A stretch of 5,833 bases of DNA from Methanobacteriota archaeon (GTDB taxonomy: Archaea > Thermoplasmatota > Thermoplasmata > RBG-16-68-12): positions 1 through 5,833 of the forward strand of contig VBMM01000015.1 of assembly GCA_005878415.1 (NCBI GenBank), read 5' to 3'. Within the stretch, counting starts at the first letter, position 1; every line of letters starts with the position of its first letter. The notes beneath the pieces are model-generated. The model was not told where the DNA came from and did not search any database. It was given only the letters and a program-made list of their open reading frames with translations. Both the position numbers and the translations under genes were made by a program. This document shows positions 5,528-5,833 of the stretch, piece by piece.

Positions 5528-5772
5528 GGCAAAGGCGACGAAACTATTCGAGTCACCGTCGCCCGAGTCCGTGGTGGCCGCTCTCGGCGAAGGCCCCGAT
5601 TTGTGACGGGCCCCTTTCTGACGCGGCCGACACTGTGGAGGTTTGAGAACCCCGCGCCCTTCGCAGGGCGCGTGCCCTCTTGAACCCGACGCTCGCGATC
5701 AAGGCAGAGGTATGTTCGAGCTACCTCGCCAAGATTCCTTTGAGATGGCGTAATATCCGTCGCGCGAGATCA
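5523..5772 (+). ncRNA. Pre-16S rRNA leader with serial hairpins
   Basis: From the predicted transcript start to the mature 16S 5' end I find four nested or adjacent pairings. (1) GACTCG (5523-5528) with CGAGTC (5564-5569), then GGCGACG (5534-5540) with CGTCGCC (5557-5563). (2) GGCCGC (5576-5581) with GCGGCC (5623-5628). (3) GGTTTGAGA (5640-5648) with TCTTGAACC (5678-5686), including two G-U pairs, enclosing CGCGCCCT/AGGGCGCG (5653-5660 with 5665-5672) around a TCGC loop. (4) CTCGCG (5692-5697) with CGCGAG (5763-5768), enclosing GGC-a-GAGGTA (5703-5712) with TACCTCGCC (5722-5730). Archaeal leaders normally also pair with sequence beyond the 16S 3' end to form a bulge-helix-bulge processing site; that half is outside the window. 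No reading frame of note is present. Confidence 0.6.
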
Positions 5773-5785
5773 ACTCCGGTTGATC
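5768..5785 (+). other. Inverted repeat across the 16S 5' end
   Basis: GATCAAC (5768-5774), loop TCCG, GTTGATC (5779-5785): a perfect 7-bp hairpin in the precursor. The right arm is the conserved 16S 5' segment, which in the mature ribosome forms helix 1 and the central pseudoknot; the left arm is mostly leader. Processing near 5773 would cut within the left arm and release it. It overlaps CGCGAG of leader pairing 4 by one base. Confidence 0.6.
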
Positions 5786-5833
5786 CTGCCGGCGGGCACC
5801 GCTATGGGAGTTCGCTTAAGACATGCGAGTCGA
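5773..5833 (+). rRNA. 16S rRNA, 5' end only (truncated by the window)
   Basis: The segment starts ACTCCGGTTGATCCTGCCGG and continues through GCTATGGGAGTTCG to TTAAGACATGCGAGTCG, aligning with the first 60 or so bases of archaeal 16S rRNA. The mature 5' end is set at about 5773 by homology and may be off by one or two bases. Differences from the common archaeal pattern are C for T at 5774, C at 5793 after GCCGG where A is usual, and AAGACATGC where AAGCCATGC is usual. The rest of the gene, and whether 23S follows, lies beyond the window. Confidence 0.95.

Noticed and set aside
5653..5672. CGCGCCCT/AGGGCGCG hairpin as a terminator of the trehalose gene
   Set aside because: It lies more than 330 bases after the stop, downstream of the rRNA promoter, with no T-tract; it is better explained as part of the rRNA leader.
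1..5833. CRISPR array, insertion sequence, phage or defence genes
   Set aside because: No regularly spaced repeats, no transposase, integrase or nuclease motifs, and no terminal inverted repeats were seen on either strand.

Overview
This is a stretch of archaeal chromosome. The last 61 bases are the 5' end of a 16S rRNA gene of archaeal type (core CCGGTTGATCCTGCCGG). The promoters have the archaeal layout: an AT-rich TATA box about 25 bases before the expected transcript start, sometimes preceded by a purine-rich BRE, and no bacterial -35/-10 pairs. The DNA is GC-rich (roughly mid-60s percent by eye), so long spurious open frames lie opposite most real genes. High GC, a Ras/Rab-like GTPase, a DUF1684 protein and a fused trehalose synthase/phosphatase would fit a soil- or sediment-type lineage of Thermoplasmatota or a related euryarchaeal group. 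That placement is a guess; 61 bases of 16S cannot settle it.

Layout from left to right. The C-terminal end of an unrecognised helical protein runs off the left edge (+). A 189-residue DUF1684 protein (+) follows, behind its own nearly leaderless promoter. Convergent with it are a small GTPase with a roughly 100-residue C-terminal extension (-), a two-lobed GNAT N-acetyltransferase (-) and a tRNA-Ser(GCT) (-). The tRNA ends 13 bases before the acetyltransferase start codon, so these two probably share a transcript, while the GTPase appears to have its own TATA box. Divergent from the tRNA, across a 250-base spacer, is a 726-residue fusion of trehalose-6-phosphate synthase (GT20) and trehalose-6-phosphate phosphatase (HAD) (+), with all key catalytic residues visible. 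A spacer of about 170 bases with hairpin potential leads to the rRNA promoter, a leader of about 250 bases rich in hairpins, and the start of 16S rRNA.

The protein genes do not form an obvious pathway. The trehalose enzyme is self-contained: one polypeptide carries both steps from nucleotide-glucose and glucose-6-phosphate to trehalose, a compatible solute. The most interesting parts are the stable-RNA control regions. The tRNA-Ser and rRNA promoters share a CGAAAG-N4/5-TATAG element. The rRNA promoter carries a 12-base near-repeat spaced by 33 bases. The rRNA leader can fold into successive hairpins, one of which spans the mature 16S 5' end and would lock up the conserved GGTTGATC segment before processing. 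No CRISPR array, insertion sequence, toxin-antitoxin pair, phage gene or defence cassette was seen.
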